A DNA stretch of 64,000 nt, from contig NZ_JABVED010000001.1 of assembly GCF_014323725.1 (NCBI RefSeq), positions 168,505 to 232,504 on the forward strand. Direction: 5' to 3'. How positions within the stretch are numbered: position 1 is the first letter of the stretch; the number at the start of each line of letters is the position of its first letter. A program made the translations under genes and the position numbers. This document shows positions 51,480 through 61,100 of the stretch, in pieces. Source of the DNA: Actinokineospora xionganensis (GTDB lineage Bacteria > Actinomycetota > Actinomycetes > Mycobacteriales > Pseudonocardiaceae). The notes beneath the pieces are model-generated. The model had not been told where the DNA came from and searched no databases. It saw nothing but the letters and a program-made list of their open reading frames with translations.

Positions 51480-52250
51480 TTACCCGCGCCGAGCTGTGCC
51501 CACCGCGGACTCCAAGGCCCGCAGGTAGCCTGCCTGCCCGGCGCGGGTCGGGTGGTAGGAGTCGGTCAGCGGCGACGTCAGCGGATGCACCCACGGGTCG
51601 TCCCCACAGATCCCATGCCCGGCGAACACCTCCCGGACGTCCACGAACGTCACCGCGCTCCCGGTCGCGGCGGCGGCCGCAGCGGTCACCTCGGCCAGCG
51701 AATCGGCCCCCTTGTTCACCGCGGCGCGCTTGGCGGGCGACAGTCCGCCGGAACAGCCCCGCGACTCGAACAGCCGCGGGTACCCCAGGACGACCACCCT
51801 CGCGTTCGGCGCGACGGCCGTGATCCCCTGGAACAATCGCTCGAACCGCGCAGGCAACTCGGACCGGATCAGCTGCTCCGCCCGCGCCACGGCCTTCTCA
51901 CAACCGTGGTCCGAGCCCAGCGTGCACGTGGTCATCACCTTGGTGAACCCCGCGTCCATCCCACCGATCGTGAGCGTCACCAACTCGGTCTGGGCGGACA
52001 GCGAAGTCAACTGCCGGTCGACGACGTGTTGCGTGGTCGCCCCGGAACAGGCCGGAAACGCGAACGCCCCGGGCGAGTGGGCGTCGTTCCAGAGGTTCGG
52101 GTGCGCGAAATCGCTGCGCCCGCAACCGGACTGGGAGCTTCCCCCGCTCCCCACCCCAGCGGCGTACGAGTCCCCGAGAGCGACGTACTCCGACACCACC
52201 GGCGCGGGAACCACAGCCAGACTCAACACCAACGCGGCAACGATGCTCAT
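51480..52250 (-). CDS. Secreted SGNH/GDSL hydrolase with altered block III
   Basis: This 256-aa exported protein has a signal-like N-terminus (about 1-20). Block I is YVALGDSYAAG with nucleophile Ser28. Block V is DSYHPT near the C-terminus, giving the Asp-x-x-His pair. Six Cys suggest disulfides, as in Streptomyces-type lipases. Block III, normally GGND, reads IGGMDAGF (Met98), so the usual oxyanion Asn is absent. It may be a lipase or esterase of changed activity. Confidence 0.88.
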   Translation of the reverse strand: MSIVAALVLSLAVVPAPVVSEYVALGDSYAAGVGSGGSSQSGCGRSDFAHPNLWNDAHSPGAFAFPACSGATTQHVVDRQLTSLSAQTELVTLTIGGMDAGFTKVMTTCTLGSDHGCEKAVARAEQLIRSELPARFERLFQGITAVAPNARVVVLGYPRLFESRGCSGGLSPAKRAAVNKGADSLAEVTAAAAAATGSAVTFVDVREVFAGHGICGDDPWVHPLTSPLTDSYHPTRAGQAGYLRALESAVGTARRG

Positions 52251-52548
52251 GCCCGCAGTCGTAGCACTGCGGACAACCGCGCTGGGATTGGTTAACCCGT
52301 TTGTGGAGCGCGCTCACCAAATCGAGGCACACGGCGACCTCCGCGGCGAGCGAAGGGGTGGGCGCTGCCACGCCCGAGTGCCGCTGGACGGACGTGCGTC
52401 CGATTCGCGTTGGTACCCGGCCCCGCAGCCGCCGCCACGACCGGACACATCGCGTTGCGAGCGGGGTTGCCGAGGACCGCCCCAGCAGATCACGCGCGAT
52501 CCAGACACGACCAGCACCGGCAGGAGCGCACACCCCCCACCCCGGTCC

Positions 52549-53484
52549 TCACCACGAGGCGACGAGCGGGTCGTCGTGCTCGCTCCGCCGCCATTCCTCG
52601 GTGATCCGGCCGAGTCTCGCCGGCGCGGCCATGGAGCGCACAGCCGAGATCTTGTCGTCGCGGATCTCGAGGACCACCACGCCCAGGACCCGGTCGTCGA
52701 GGGTGGCGATCACCGCGGGGGAGCCGTTGACCACGGCGGCGTGGAAGTCGGGGGAGCCGCCGATCAGCTTCCGCTTCGCCGGGGTCGGCTTGTAGCCCGC
52801 GCGCACCATCGCGGCGACCCGTTCGGGGACCGAGTACCGCAGGAGCTTGCCCGCCAGCCCGGCGCCATCGGTGACCGCGGTGGCGTCGTCGGTCAGCAGC
52901 GCCAGCAGCCGGTCGGTGCGGCCCGAGGAGGCGGCGTCGAGGAACGCCTCGACGATTCGGCGGGCGGAGGCGCGGTCGACCGCGGCGACGTGGCGCCCGG
53001 CGGCGACGTGGCGGCGGGCCCGGTGGGCGTGCTGCTGGCTCGCGGACTCGGAGATGTCGAGGATCTCGGCCACCTCGGCGTGAGTGTGCGAGAAGGCTTC
53101 CCTCAGGACATAGACGGCGCGCTCGATCGGCGAGAGGCGCTCCATCAGCGTCAACACCGCCAACGTCACCGATTCGCGCTGCTCGGCGGTTTCGGCGGGC
53201 CCCAGCATCGGGTCGCCGTCGAGGAGTGGTTCGGGCAGCCAGTCTCCGACCGCGCGTTCGTGGCGCGTCTTCGCCGAACGCAGCCGGTCGAGGGACAGGT
53301 TGGTGACCACCTTGGTCAGCCACGCCTCGGGCACCTCGATGTGGGAGCGGTCAGCGGCCTGCCAGCGCAGGAACGCGTCCTGCACCGCGTCCTCGGCGTC
53401 GGCGGCCGAGCCGAGCAGGCGGTACGCGAGCGAGGCCAACCGGTTCCGGTTGGCCTCGAAACGCTCCACGGTGGCGGTGTCCAT
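52549..53484 (-). CDS. sigJ: ECF41-type RNA polymerase sigma factor
   Basis: This 311-aa sigma factor has region 2 (residues about 10-75; SLAYRLLGSAADAEDAVQDAFLRW) and region 4 (about 115-165; LSPIERAVYVLREAFSHTHAEVAEILDISESASQQ). The linker WLPEPLLDGDPM carries the ECF41 WLPEP hallmark. The C-terminal SnoaL-like domain (about 175-300) regulates the sigma factor in place of an anti-sigma protein. It sits 10 bp downstream of the NDH-2-like oxidoreductase gene on the same strand, the typical ECF41 partner. ECF41 regulons often respond to redox stress. Confidence 0.92.
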   Translation of the reverse strand: MDTATVERFEANRNRLASLAYRLLGSAADAEDAVQDAFLRWQAADRSHIEVPEAWLTKVVTNLSLDRLRSAKTRHERAVGDWLPEPLLDGDPMLGPAETAEQRESVTLAVLTLMERLSPIERAVYVLREAFSHTHAEVAEILDISESASQQHAHRARRHVAAGRHVAAVDRASARRIVEAFLDAASSGRTDRLLALLTDDATAVTDGAGLAGKLLRYSVPERVAAMVRAGYKPTPAKRKLIGGSPDFHAAVVNGSPAVIATLDDRVLGVVVLEIRDDKISAVRSMAAPARLGRITEEWRRSEHDDPLVASW

Positions 53485-53494
53485 AAGGGCGACT

Positions 53495-54685
53495 CTAGGC
53501 GTCGACCGACTCGGGGGAGCGGTCGGCGGCGGTGCTCAGCCTGCGCTTGCGGGCAGGCAATCCGTACGTCGGGTGGTGCATGTTCCAGGTGACGTTCTTG
53601 AGCACGAACGCCTTGACGCGCGCGGCCGGCCAACCGCGTAGAGCCCAGGACTTCGACCGCGCCTCGCGGTCGACCACCTGGAAGATCCCGTCCTTCTCGC
53701 CGAGGCTGATGCAGTTGCCCGGGTACGCCAACGGGGTCTTCGACGGCTTGCGGCCGGTCAGGTCCCCGATGATCGCCGCGGTCGCCTGCATCCTGGTGAA
53801 TCCCGCCGTGGCGCAGGACATCGGCAGCGCCCTACCGTTGTCGCCGAGGGCGCGGACGCTGTCGCCTGCCGCATAGACCTCCGAGTGGGAGACGGACCGC
53901 ATCATCCGGTCGACGGTGATCCGGCCGTCGTCCTCCACGGCGAGACCGCTCGCGGCGGCGATCGGGTGGACGACGAAGCCCGCCGCCCACACGGTCGCGT
54001 CGGCGAGGAAAGTGGTGCGGTCGGCGGCGACCGCCCCTGTCGCCGTGACGTGTTCGACGGTGGTGTGCTCGTGGACCTCGATGCCGAACCGCTCGAAGGC
54101 CCGCAGCAGGTGACGCCGAGCCTTCGGACCCAGCCAGCCGCCCAACTCGTCGGTGGTGGCCAGGGTGACCCGCAGCCCCGGCCAGGCCTCGGCGATCTCG
54201 GTGGCCACCTCGATCGCGGTCAGGTTCCCGCCGACGACCAGGACGGTCCCGTTCTCGCCCAGGCCGTCCAGTCGCCCGCGCAGCCGCAGCGCCGCCTGCT
54301 GCCCGGCGACGTGGAAGGCGTGCTCGTCGACGCCTGGGACGTCGTGGCCCGCGGACGTGCTGCCCAGCGAGTAGAGAAGCGTGTCGTATTCGAGTTGGCC
54401 GGTCCCCTCGCCGTCGGTCACGGTGACGGTCCGGCGCTCGGCGTCGACAGCGGTGACGTGCGCCAGGCGCAGCCGGATGCCGGTGCCCGCGAACATCTCC
54501 GCCAACCCGAAGCGGCGCAGTTCGTGGCCCGCCGCGAGTTGGTGCAGGCGCATCCGCTCGACGAAGTCGGCTTCGGCGTTGACGACGGTGATCTCGAAGT
54601 CGTCGGGGTGCAGGTGGCGGGCGAGGTATCCGGCGGCGGAGGCTCCGGCGTAACCGGCTCCGAGGACGACGATGCGGTGTCGCAT
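53495..54685 (-). CDS. NDH-2-like FAD/NAD(P)-dependent oxidoreductase
   Basis: This 396-aa flavoprotein has an FAD loop VLGAGYAGASAAGYL at the N-terminus, a second dinucleotide loop VLVVGGNLTAIEVATEIAE (about residues 145-163) and the FAD-phosphate motif VYAAGDSVRALG. This is type II NADH dehydrogenase/ferredoxin reductase architecture. ATG 54685 has AGGAG seven bases upstream. The SigJ-like promoter element upstream and the downstream ECF41 gene suggest autoregulated expression of this pair. Confidence 0.9.
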   Translation of the reverse strand: MRHRIVVLGAGYAGASAAGYLARHLHPDDFEITVVNAEADFVERMRLHQLAAGHELRRFGLAEMFAGTGIRLRLAHVTAVDAERRTVTVTDGEGTGQLEYDTLLYSLGSTSAGHDVPGVDEHAFHVAGQQAALRLRGRLDGLGENGTVLVVGGNLTAIEVATEIAEAWPGLRVTLATTDELGGWLGPKARRHLLRAFERFGIEVHEHTTVEHVTATGAVAADRTTFLADATVWAAGFVVHPIAAASGLAVEDDGRITVDRMMRSVSHSEVYAAGDSVRALGDNGRALPMSCATAGFTRMQATAAIIGDLTGRKPSKTPLAYPGNCISLGEKDGIFQVVDREARSKSWALRGWPAARVKAFVLKNVTWNMHHPTYGLPARKRRLSTAADRSPESVDA

Positions 54686-54715
54686 GGTGCTTCTCCTGTC
54701 TGTTCGTTCGGCCTC

Positions 54716-54743
54716 TGAACGAGACAGGCCCCAGATTCCTGAC
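54716..54743 (-). promoter_or_regulatory. SigJ/ECF41-like promoter
   Basis: On the minus strand, GTCAGG (54743-54738) and CGTTCA (54721-54716) are 16 bp apart. ECF41/SigJ targets have a TGTCA-type -35 and a CGTC-type -10 with the same spacing; here the full -35 reads TGTCAGG. It lies 31 bp before the oxidoreductase start. Confidence 0.55.
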
Positions 54744-54868
54744 AGGGTCGACTATGGCGTGGATCACGCATGCCCCCGCCGGTTCGGTCAGCCGGTCGAG
54801 CCGAGAGTCTCCGCGCGGGGTTTCGCGTTTCGCGGACAGGGCGGCATGGGGCCGGGCACACTGCCGGC

Positions 54869-55477
54869 GTGGATCAGCGGGTGGACGCGCCCGTGGCGCG
54901 GGCGACGTGGCGGAGTGTGGCGGGCCAACTCGTCGGTGTCTGGGTGGCGGCGGTCGTCGGGGTGTTCCTGGCCGTGCAGGTGGCGACCTTCGCGTGGCTG
55001 TTCCAGGTGCGGTCCGGGGTGGTTGCCGCGCTGATCGCCTTGGGGTTGCTCGCGGTATCGGTGTTGCTCGCGGGATCAGTGTGCGGGCGCGGTTCCGCCC
55101 TCACCGCCACCCCGCGCGGCAGGCTTGCCTGGACCGGCGTCGTCACGCTCGGCGGCCTCCCCGTCGCGGTGTTCGTCGGGTCCGTGACCGAGGCGCTTGA
55201 GCCTGGGGTCGACCTGGACTTCGTCGCCGTTGTCGCCGTGTCCGCGGCGTTCGCGCTGGTCGCCGGGCTGATGGTGAACCGGGCCGCGGTCAGGTGGGCC
55301 AGCGGCGCGGTGTTGGCGGCCAGTGTGGCGGTCGGCCTGTGGCTGCCCACCGCCGCCCAGACCTGCGCCGAGGACCTCGCCGACGAACCGACTTCCTGGC
55401 TGTCGCCGAAACCGCCCCCGTGCGACCGCGACGTGTGGCGGCACTTCCGGGGATTCTGGTCCGACCTCGTCGACTGA
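54869..55477 (+). CDS. Multi-helix membrane protein, function unknown
   Basis: This 202-aa protein has five hydrophobic segments (for example VGVWVAAVVGVFLAVQVATFAW, VVAALIALGLLAVSVLLAGSV, FVAVVAVSAAFALVAGLMV, ASGAVLAASVAVGLWL). A C-terminal extracytoplasmic tail contains two Cys (TCAEDLADEPTSW and PPCDRDVW). GTG 54869 is chosen because it yields a short soluble N-terminus; no clear ribosome site is seen, and it may be leaderless. No family is recognised. Confidence 0.75.
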   Translation: MDQRVDAPVARATWRSVAGQLVGVWVAAVVGVFLAVQVATFAWLFQVRSGVVAALIALGLLAVSVLLAGSVCGRGSALTATPRGRLAWTGVVTLGGLPVAVFVGSVTEALEPGVDLDFVAVVAVSAAFALVAGLMVNRAAVRWASGAVLAASVAVGLWLPTAAQTCAEDLADEPTSWLSPKPPPCDRDVWRHFRGFWSDLVD

Positions 55478-55752
55478 GCGCTACGCGACGCCGTGGCGGG
55501 CTTCGTGCACAGCCGCCTCGGCGGTGTCGGTCAGTGGGCGGACGCAGAGGACCTGGGGAGCGCGGTGGTGGCGACCCGAGACGCGGCGAAACGGTTCGCG
55601 GCTCCGCGCACGAGAGGAGTGGATCGCCGCGACCCGTGGTTGCCCGCCGTCGACAGGGAACTTCTCGGCGGACTGGTCCAGGTTGTGAATTCTCGGTGCA
55701 CCGCGCTCGCGGCTGCCCGGCGGGAAGCGCCGCGGAGTAGGAGAGTGGAAGA

Positions 55753-56526
55753 GTGCGGAACGATACGTGGTCGGCCACCCGCGAGGTGGCGCCGCCTCGG
55801 GGGCGGCGCGCCGGGCTGCTGATGCTCGCGGTGTTCGTCGCGGCGCAACTGGTGTGGCTGGCGTCGGCGGTGGTGGTGTTGGCGGCGTTCTCGGTGCGCG
55901 ACGGGCCGCTGCCGCTGCCCGCGCTGCTGGCCGTGCTGGTGGTGCCCACAGCGCTGGCCGCCGTGACGGCGGTGGCGGGCACCGCGCTCGTCGGCGGTGG
56001 GCCACGGCCGGGACGGGTCGCGCGCGAACTCGCTTTCCGCTGGCGTGCGCGGGATGTCGGGTTGGGCGCCGCGATCGGGTTCGGCGGGCTGGTCGTCACC
56101 ATCCCGGCGGCGGCGCTCTGGTCCTCGTGGGTCGGGGACGAGGAGGCGAACTCGGCGGTCGGTGAGGCGTTCGCGGGCCGGACCTTGGCCCCGGCCACGG
56201 CGATCGGGGTGTTCCTGGTTGTCTGGCTGCTCGCACCGCTGGGCGAGTAAGTGGTCTTCCGCGGCGTCCTCTGGCGTGGGTTGGAACACTGGCGGTGGAA
56301 CCGGTGGGTGATCTTCGCGGTCACCAGCGCGCTGTTCTCCATCGCCCACCTGGAGCTGCTGCGCACGCCGTTGCTGCTGGTCATCTCCATCCCGGTCGGC
56401 TTGGCCCGGATGTTCACCGGCAACCTGCTCACCAGCGTCGTCGCGCACCAGGCGAACAACTTCCTGCCCGCGCTCGCCCTGCTCCTGCTCACGACGGGGG
56501 CACTACCCGTGGAGGTGTCCGGATGA
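55753..56526 (+). pseudogene. CPBP intramembrane metalloprotease gene, broken by a nonsense codon
   Basis: Two in-frame open stretches, 55753-56250 and 56251-56526, together encode a complete multi-helix CPBP (Abi/Rce1-like) protein. The junction reads APLGE-stop-VVFRGVLWRGLEHWRWNRW. The family motif EExxxR places Glu-Glu at exactly this point, and one change, GAA to TAA at 56248, explains the stop. The remaining motifs are intact: FSIAHLE (His) and VVAHQANN (His-x3-Asn). Either the gene is a recent pseudogene, the stop is a sequencing error, or the second Glu codon is read through. Start GTG 55753 has AGGAG upstream. Confidence 0.88.
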
Positions 56527-56876
56527 GGTCGACACTGTGGTGGCCCGTGGTGGCGGCGTCGTTGGTGGCCGCGTGCGGCGGATCCTCGGGTGACCCGCCG
56601 GGCGGTTCGCCCGCGCCGACCTCGTCATCGACGACCGCGGCGTCCACGACTCGGTCGGATCCGGTGATGAGGCTGCGGGGTGTGGTGCAGGAGGGTGTGG
56701 AAGCGGGTTGCCGTGTGCTGACGGCAGACGGCGGGCAGTACCTGTTGCTCGCAGGCGATGGCGTCGTGGTGCCCGTGGGCGTCGAGGTGATCGTGGAGGG
56801 CAGGCCCGCCCCGGATCTGGTCAGCTACTGCCAGCAGGGCATCCCGTTCGCGGTGAGCAAGGTCGAGCCCGGGTGA
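56523..56876 (+). CDS. Small lipoprotein
   Basis: This 117-aa protein has a lipoprotein signal ending LVAAC (Cys about residue 18) and a Ser/Thr/Pro linker. A compact C-terminal domain follows (VMRLRGVVQEGVEAGCRVLTADGGQYLLLAGDG) that looks like a small OB-like beta-barrel with two Cys. ATG 56523 overlaps the preceding protease frame stop (ATGA), so it was translated in coupling with the CPBP gene. Function is unknown. Confidence 0.82.
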   Translation: MRSTLWWPVVAASLVAACGGSSGDPPGGSPAPTSSSTTAASTTRSDPVMRLRGVVQEGVEAGCRVLTADGGQYLLLAGDGVVVPVGVEVIVEGRPAPDLVSYCQQGIPFAVSKVEPG

Positions 56877-56878
56877 GA

Positions 56879-57010
56879 TCAGCCCTGGGGGTCCGGGTCG
56901 TCCGCGGTGCCCAAGGCGTCGTCGACGCCGATCTCCCCGTCGGTGCGGACGTGGTCGTGGAGGCTTCCCTGCCGCTCGTCCTCTGCTGGATCCTGCGGAA
57001 GCTCGCTCAT
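56879..57010 (-). CDS. 43-aa acidic protein
   Basis: The frame runs ATG 57010 to TGA 56879 with AAGGGG five bases upstream. The product opens MSELPQDPAEDERQGSLHDH and continues VRTDGEIGVDDALGTADDPDPQG. It is highly acidic and probably disordered. Asp/Glu-rich small proteins with this kind of layout occur in actinomycetes, and the role is unknown. It converges with the lipoprotein gene. Confidence 0.6.
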   Translation of the reverse strand: MSELPQDPAEDERQGSLHDHVRTDGEIGVDDALGTADDPDPQG

Positions 57011-57085
57011 GGCAACCCCTTGTGATCGGCGTCGGGCTCCAGTGTGCGCGCCGGTCGCCGCCTTCGCAGGTGGTGTCCGGTCTGC

Positions 57086-57550
57086 TCAGCCCTCGAGGTC
57101 CGGTGGTCCGCTGACCCATTCCAGGGTCAGCATCGTCGCCCCGAGGACCAGGTGCAGCACGTCGTCGGCGGTGTTGGTGGGGAGCAGGTTGGCCGCACTG
57201 CTGTCGGCGACGGCCAAGCCGTAGACGCCGAGCAGCAGGTAGGCCGCCCCGCCGCCGACCAGGAACAACCGGGCCGCCACGGTGCCGCGGGACATCAGCA
57301 GCCCGAGCAGCCCGAACCCGAGGTGCATCAGGTTGTGCAGAACGGACACGGCGAACATCCCGAACAGCAGCCCCGGCCGCTCGGGGCCCGCGAAGCCCAT
57401 CGACTCGTTGCCGGTGACCGTCGCGGGCACGAAGCCCGCCAGACCCAGCGCGATGAAGACCAGACCGAGGAAGAACGCGGCTTCCCGGGCGAATCCCCTG
57501 GACGCCGCCTCGTCGGCGGCCGGGATGTGGTGTGCGTGCGCGTGTGCCAT
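57086..57550 (-). CDS. DUF4383 membrane protein
   Basis: This 154-aa protein has four membrane helices. REAAFFLGLVFIALGLAGFVPATV, the loop with LLFGMFAVSVLHNLMHLGFGLLGLL, ARLFLVGGGAAYLLLGVYGLAV and ADDVLHLVLGATMLTLEW match the DUF4383 family. It has a His-rich N-terminus (MAHAHAHH). ATG 57550 has GGGAGG eight bases upstream and is preferred over ATG 57556, which has only two. Function in the family is not established. Confidence 0.88.
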   Translation of the reverse strand: MAHAHAHHIPAADEAASRGFAREAAFFLGLVFIALGLAGFVPATVTGNESMGFAGPERPGLLFGMFAVSVLHNLMHLGFGLLGLLMSRGTVAARLFLVGGGAAYLLLGVYGLAVADSSAANLLPTNTADDVLHLVLGATMLTLEWVSGPPDLEG

Positions 57551-57649
57551 CACCATCGCCTCCCTCACCTCGTGTGTCCCTCCATCGTGCGCCCGCCCGG
57601 GGCGCGGCGAAAGCCGCGGATTGTCGGTGCGGTGTGCGATGGTGCGGCC

Positions 57650-57949
57650 GTGGTGGTGGACTTCGATGCCGAGCTGTGGGAGTGGGATGCCCGGCGCGCG
57701 GACAGCTGGACTTTCGTGAGCCTGCCTGCCGACGCGTCCGAGGAGATCCGTGACGTGACCGGTCCGCCTCGCGGCTTCGGGTCGGTACGGGTGCGGGCCA
57801 CCGTGGGCGCCACCACGTGGACGACGTCGGTTTTCCCCGACAAGGGGCGGGGCGTTTACGTGCTTGCGGTCAAGCGGGCCGTGCGCCGCGCCGAGGGTCT
57901 CGGCGCTGGCGACGTCGCGGCGGTCTCAGTGGAAGTGCTCGATCTCTGA
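57650..57949 (+). CDS. DUF1905 family protein
   Basis: This 99-aa beta-rich protein opens VDFDAELWEWDARRADSWTFVSLPADASEEIRD, then has GSVRVRATVGATTWTTSVFPDKGRGVYVLAVKRAVRRAEGL. This is the DUF1905/OmdA-like beta-barrel pattern. Three consecutive GTG codons (57650, 57653, 57656) and GTG 57632 are all possible starts. No strong ribosome site is seen, so a leaderless message is possible. Function is unknown. Confidence 0.82.
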   Translation: MVVDFDAELWEWDARRADSWTFVSLPADASEEIRDVTGPPRGFGSVRVRATVGATTWTTSVFPDKGRGVYVLAVKRAVRRAEGLGAGDVAAVSVEVLDL

Positions 57950-58070
57950 CCCCTACTGCGCTGAGCCGTGGTGGTCTTGGGCGTAGTCACTGGCTCCCCC
58001 CAGTCGACCAAGCACGACGCGGTGCGCCGCCAGTCCGATGTGGACGGATGCGCGATGAGTCGATGAAGAC

Positions 58071-58106
58071 CGGGATGAGCGGGGCGGTGCCGCCCCGCTC
58101 ATCCCG
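58071..58106. terminator. Strong terminator hairpin after the carboxylase gene
   Basis: A perfect 17-bp stem, cgggatgagcggggcgg (58071-58087) with ccgccccgctcatcccg (58090-58106) and a 2-nt loop, lies 6 bp past the carboxylase stop. It serves the minus-strand gene and may also stop the DUF1905 transcript. Confidence 0.9.
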
Positions 58107-58112
58107 AAACGC

Positions 58113-61100
58113 CTACGCCAAGTGGGCTTCGATCGCCTCGATGACCCGCGGTCGCAGCTCGGCGGCCCGGATCACGGCATCGACCGAACCGACTTCGACC
58201 GCGCGGCCGATGTTGTGGACCCGGTCGAACTCGCCCGCCACCTCACCGAGTTTCTCGGCCCGGACCGTGGCGCGCAGTTCGTCGAGTTCGGCCGTCAGCG
58301 CCGCCCGGTCCGCGCCGGTTGCCGCGGCGCTGCGGGCCTCAAGGTCCCGCACCCGCGGGTCGGCCGCGATGCGGGCCGCGACGTCGCGGGTGAAGACCAC
58401 GGCCGCGGCGGGGGCGCCGCCGAGCACGGACGCGAACGAGCCCTCCAACGCGAGCACCGTCATGTTCGGGTTCAGCGCCTTGGAGAACACCACGAACGCG
58501 CCGCCGTGGTACCTGGAGATCACGCAGAACACGATGGGGCCGCGGAAGTTCACGATCGCCCGCCCGATCTCCGCGCCGTACTCCAGCTGGAGTCTGCGCA
58601 TCGACTCCGGTGAGCCGTCGAACCCGGACAGGTTCGCCAGCACCACCAGCGGCCGGTTGCCGCTGGCCGCGTTGATCGCCCGGGCCACTTTCTTCGACGA
58701 CTTCGGGAACAGCGTGCCCGAGGTGTAGGTGTCCGGGCCGTCGGTGGGAGGGAAGCCGCGGCGCTGCACCGAGCGCGACTCGATCCCCACCATGCAGACC
58801 GGGATGCCGCCCAGGTGGGCGTCCTGCACGACCGCCGTCTCGGCGTCGGCCATGCCCGCCCAGCGTTCCAGCACCGGCCGGTCCTGGTCGGACAGCGCCC
58901 GCATCACGACCCGGATGTCGAAGGCCTTCTTCCGGTCCGGGTTCGTCTCGGCGGAGAAGATCTCCCCGACGCTGGAGAAGTCGCTGCCCGGTGCCCGGTG
59001 CGGATAGCCCGTGACATCGCGGTCGCGCGGGTCGGTGGTCTCGACCCGGCGGGGACCGTCCTCGCCGGGGGCGACATAGGTGTGGTCGTAGTACGACATC
59101 AGCAGGTCCCGGGCCGCGGCCAGGTCCGGCGCCCAGTACTGCGCCTGCCCGTTGGGGCCCATCACCCGGTCGTAGCCGCCGATGCCGAAGTTGTCCTCGG
59201 CGGAGACACCGCCGGAGAAGTCCAGCGACTGCTTGCCGGTGAGCACCATGGCCGAGTCCGGTGTCATCACCAGGATTCCCTTGGTGTGCATGAGCATCGT
59301 CGCTTCGGCGTTCCAGTACGGCTGGGCGCCCACGTTGATGCCCGCGACCACGATGTTGATCTCGCCGCCGTCCTGGGTGAACGTGACGATCCGCTTGAGC
59401 GCGGCGGCCACCCAGTCCATGTTCTCGGTGCCCGACTCCATGGAGATCCGGGCGCCGGAGGAGACCGTGTACCACTCCACCGGCACCCGCAGCCGCTCGG
59501 CGAGGTCCAGCGCGGCGATCACTCGGCGGCACTCCGGTTCGGCCAGCGCGCCGAGCGAGGTGGTCGGGTCGCCGAGCAGCACGACGCGGGTGACACCCTG
59601 CGGGTGCCGCGCGGTCGGGGTCCGCACGACGCCCGCGACGATGGCCGCGGTGTTCTTCCCCCTGGGCCGGTCCACCGGCGCCAGCGCATGGTTCTCGTCG
59701 AGGTCGTGTTCGGTGAACTCGCCGATCATGCGGGTGATCTCGTAGGGGTACACCGTGTTGCGGCTGCTGGCCCGCACCACCTTCTGCCGGTAGCTGTCCA
59801 GCGGCAGGACCGGCTCGTCGGACGGCTCGCCGAAGGCGAGAGTCGGGCGGCCGGTGGCGTCGAAGGTGATCCGCAGCGCGATCCGCACCAGGTCACCGGT
59901 TTTCGGGTTGCGCTGCCGGAGGATGAACTCGATCTCCTCGAGGCACGCTCCCGCGGTGGTGGGCAGGATCCGGTTGGCCAGTTGCTCCAGCTCGACCGGG
60001 GTGATGTCGCTGGTCTGCCAGACGTAGACCACGATCCGGTTGGTGTTGAACCGCGCCGCCGCGGGCCGCATGCCCTGGGCCCGGCGGATCGAGTCCAGGC
60101 AGGTCGCCAGGGTGTTCTCCGCGGTCGGCAGCGCCACCAGGCGGCCGTCGTGGTCACGCAGCCCGACCAGGTCTCGGACCTGGGTGAAGGCCACCAGCCG
60201 CTCGTCGGCGCGGTTCTCCCGGGCGACGCAGTGGAACAGGTACACGTCCTCGTCGGCCGAGGGCAGTCGGGTGAGGTCGAACTCGCGTAGCCGCTCCAGC
60301 TGCATCCGCTGGGCGATGTATGGATGCAGGCCGCGGATCAGCCGGTCCTCCACCATTGCACTGTCCGACCCACTGTCCGACGGGCGGAAGGTGATGTGCT
60401 GGTGCATGACGTCGCCGCCGCGCCCCGCGACGGTGAGGGTGAGCCTGCGGACCTGCGCGGGCAGCGGGTGCGCGCTGACCACCGTGGCCAACTGCGCGGC
60501 CAGGTCGGCGGCGTCCTCCGGCTGGCTGCGCCACGCCAGGTAGATGTCGGCCTCCAGCTGACCCGCGCCCGCGGCCAGCGTGCCGAGACCCCGCAGCGCC
60601 TCCGGCAGGTCGTCGTGGCGGGCCGCGGTGGACACCACGGTGAAGTCGGTGCGCTCGGCGGTCACGTAGGTGCGGTCGGAGACCACACTGGTCTGGATAC
60701 CGACCAGGCGCTTGTTGCCGTAGTACCGCCGGGTCAGCACGTCGAGCATGATCGCGTTGTCGCGCGCGTTCCGCTCGAGGTACTGGCTCAGCACCCGCAC
60801 CAGGGGTTCGGTGGTCCGCACCATCTGGGAGATCCGCTCGTCGCGGTCCGGGGCGTCCGGGTTGGCGGCCAGGTAGCGCACGTGCTTGCGGACGTCGGCG
60901 TAGACCCGGGCCCGGTTGCGGCGCAGCATCGGCTGGCCGAGCCAGGCGAACACGACACCGCGCGCCAGGTCGGAGACCACCGGGAACCGCACCTGGGTGG
61001 CGGCGATCAGGTGTTCCATGGCGAGCCCGACGGGCTCGCGCAGCGCCTCGTCCGGCGGCGGCTCCCGCAGCCAGGAACGCAGCAGGGTCGCGACGACGCC

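Noticed and set aside
52251-52548. Gap between the SGNH and sigma-factor genes
   Set aside because: It was searched for a gene or RNA. Only a short palindrome near 52388-52401 was seen, too weak to call.
55493-55822. Plus-strand ORF of 109 codons between the membrane protein and CPBP genes
   Set aside because: No ribosome site, irregular codon use after the first 60 codons, and it runs 70 bp into the CPBP gene. The 55478-55752 gap is left without a gene.
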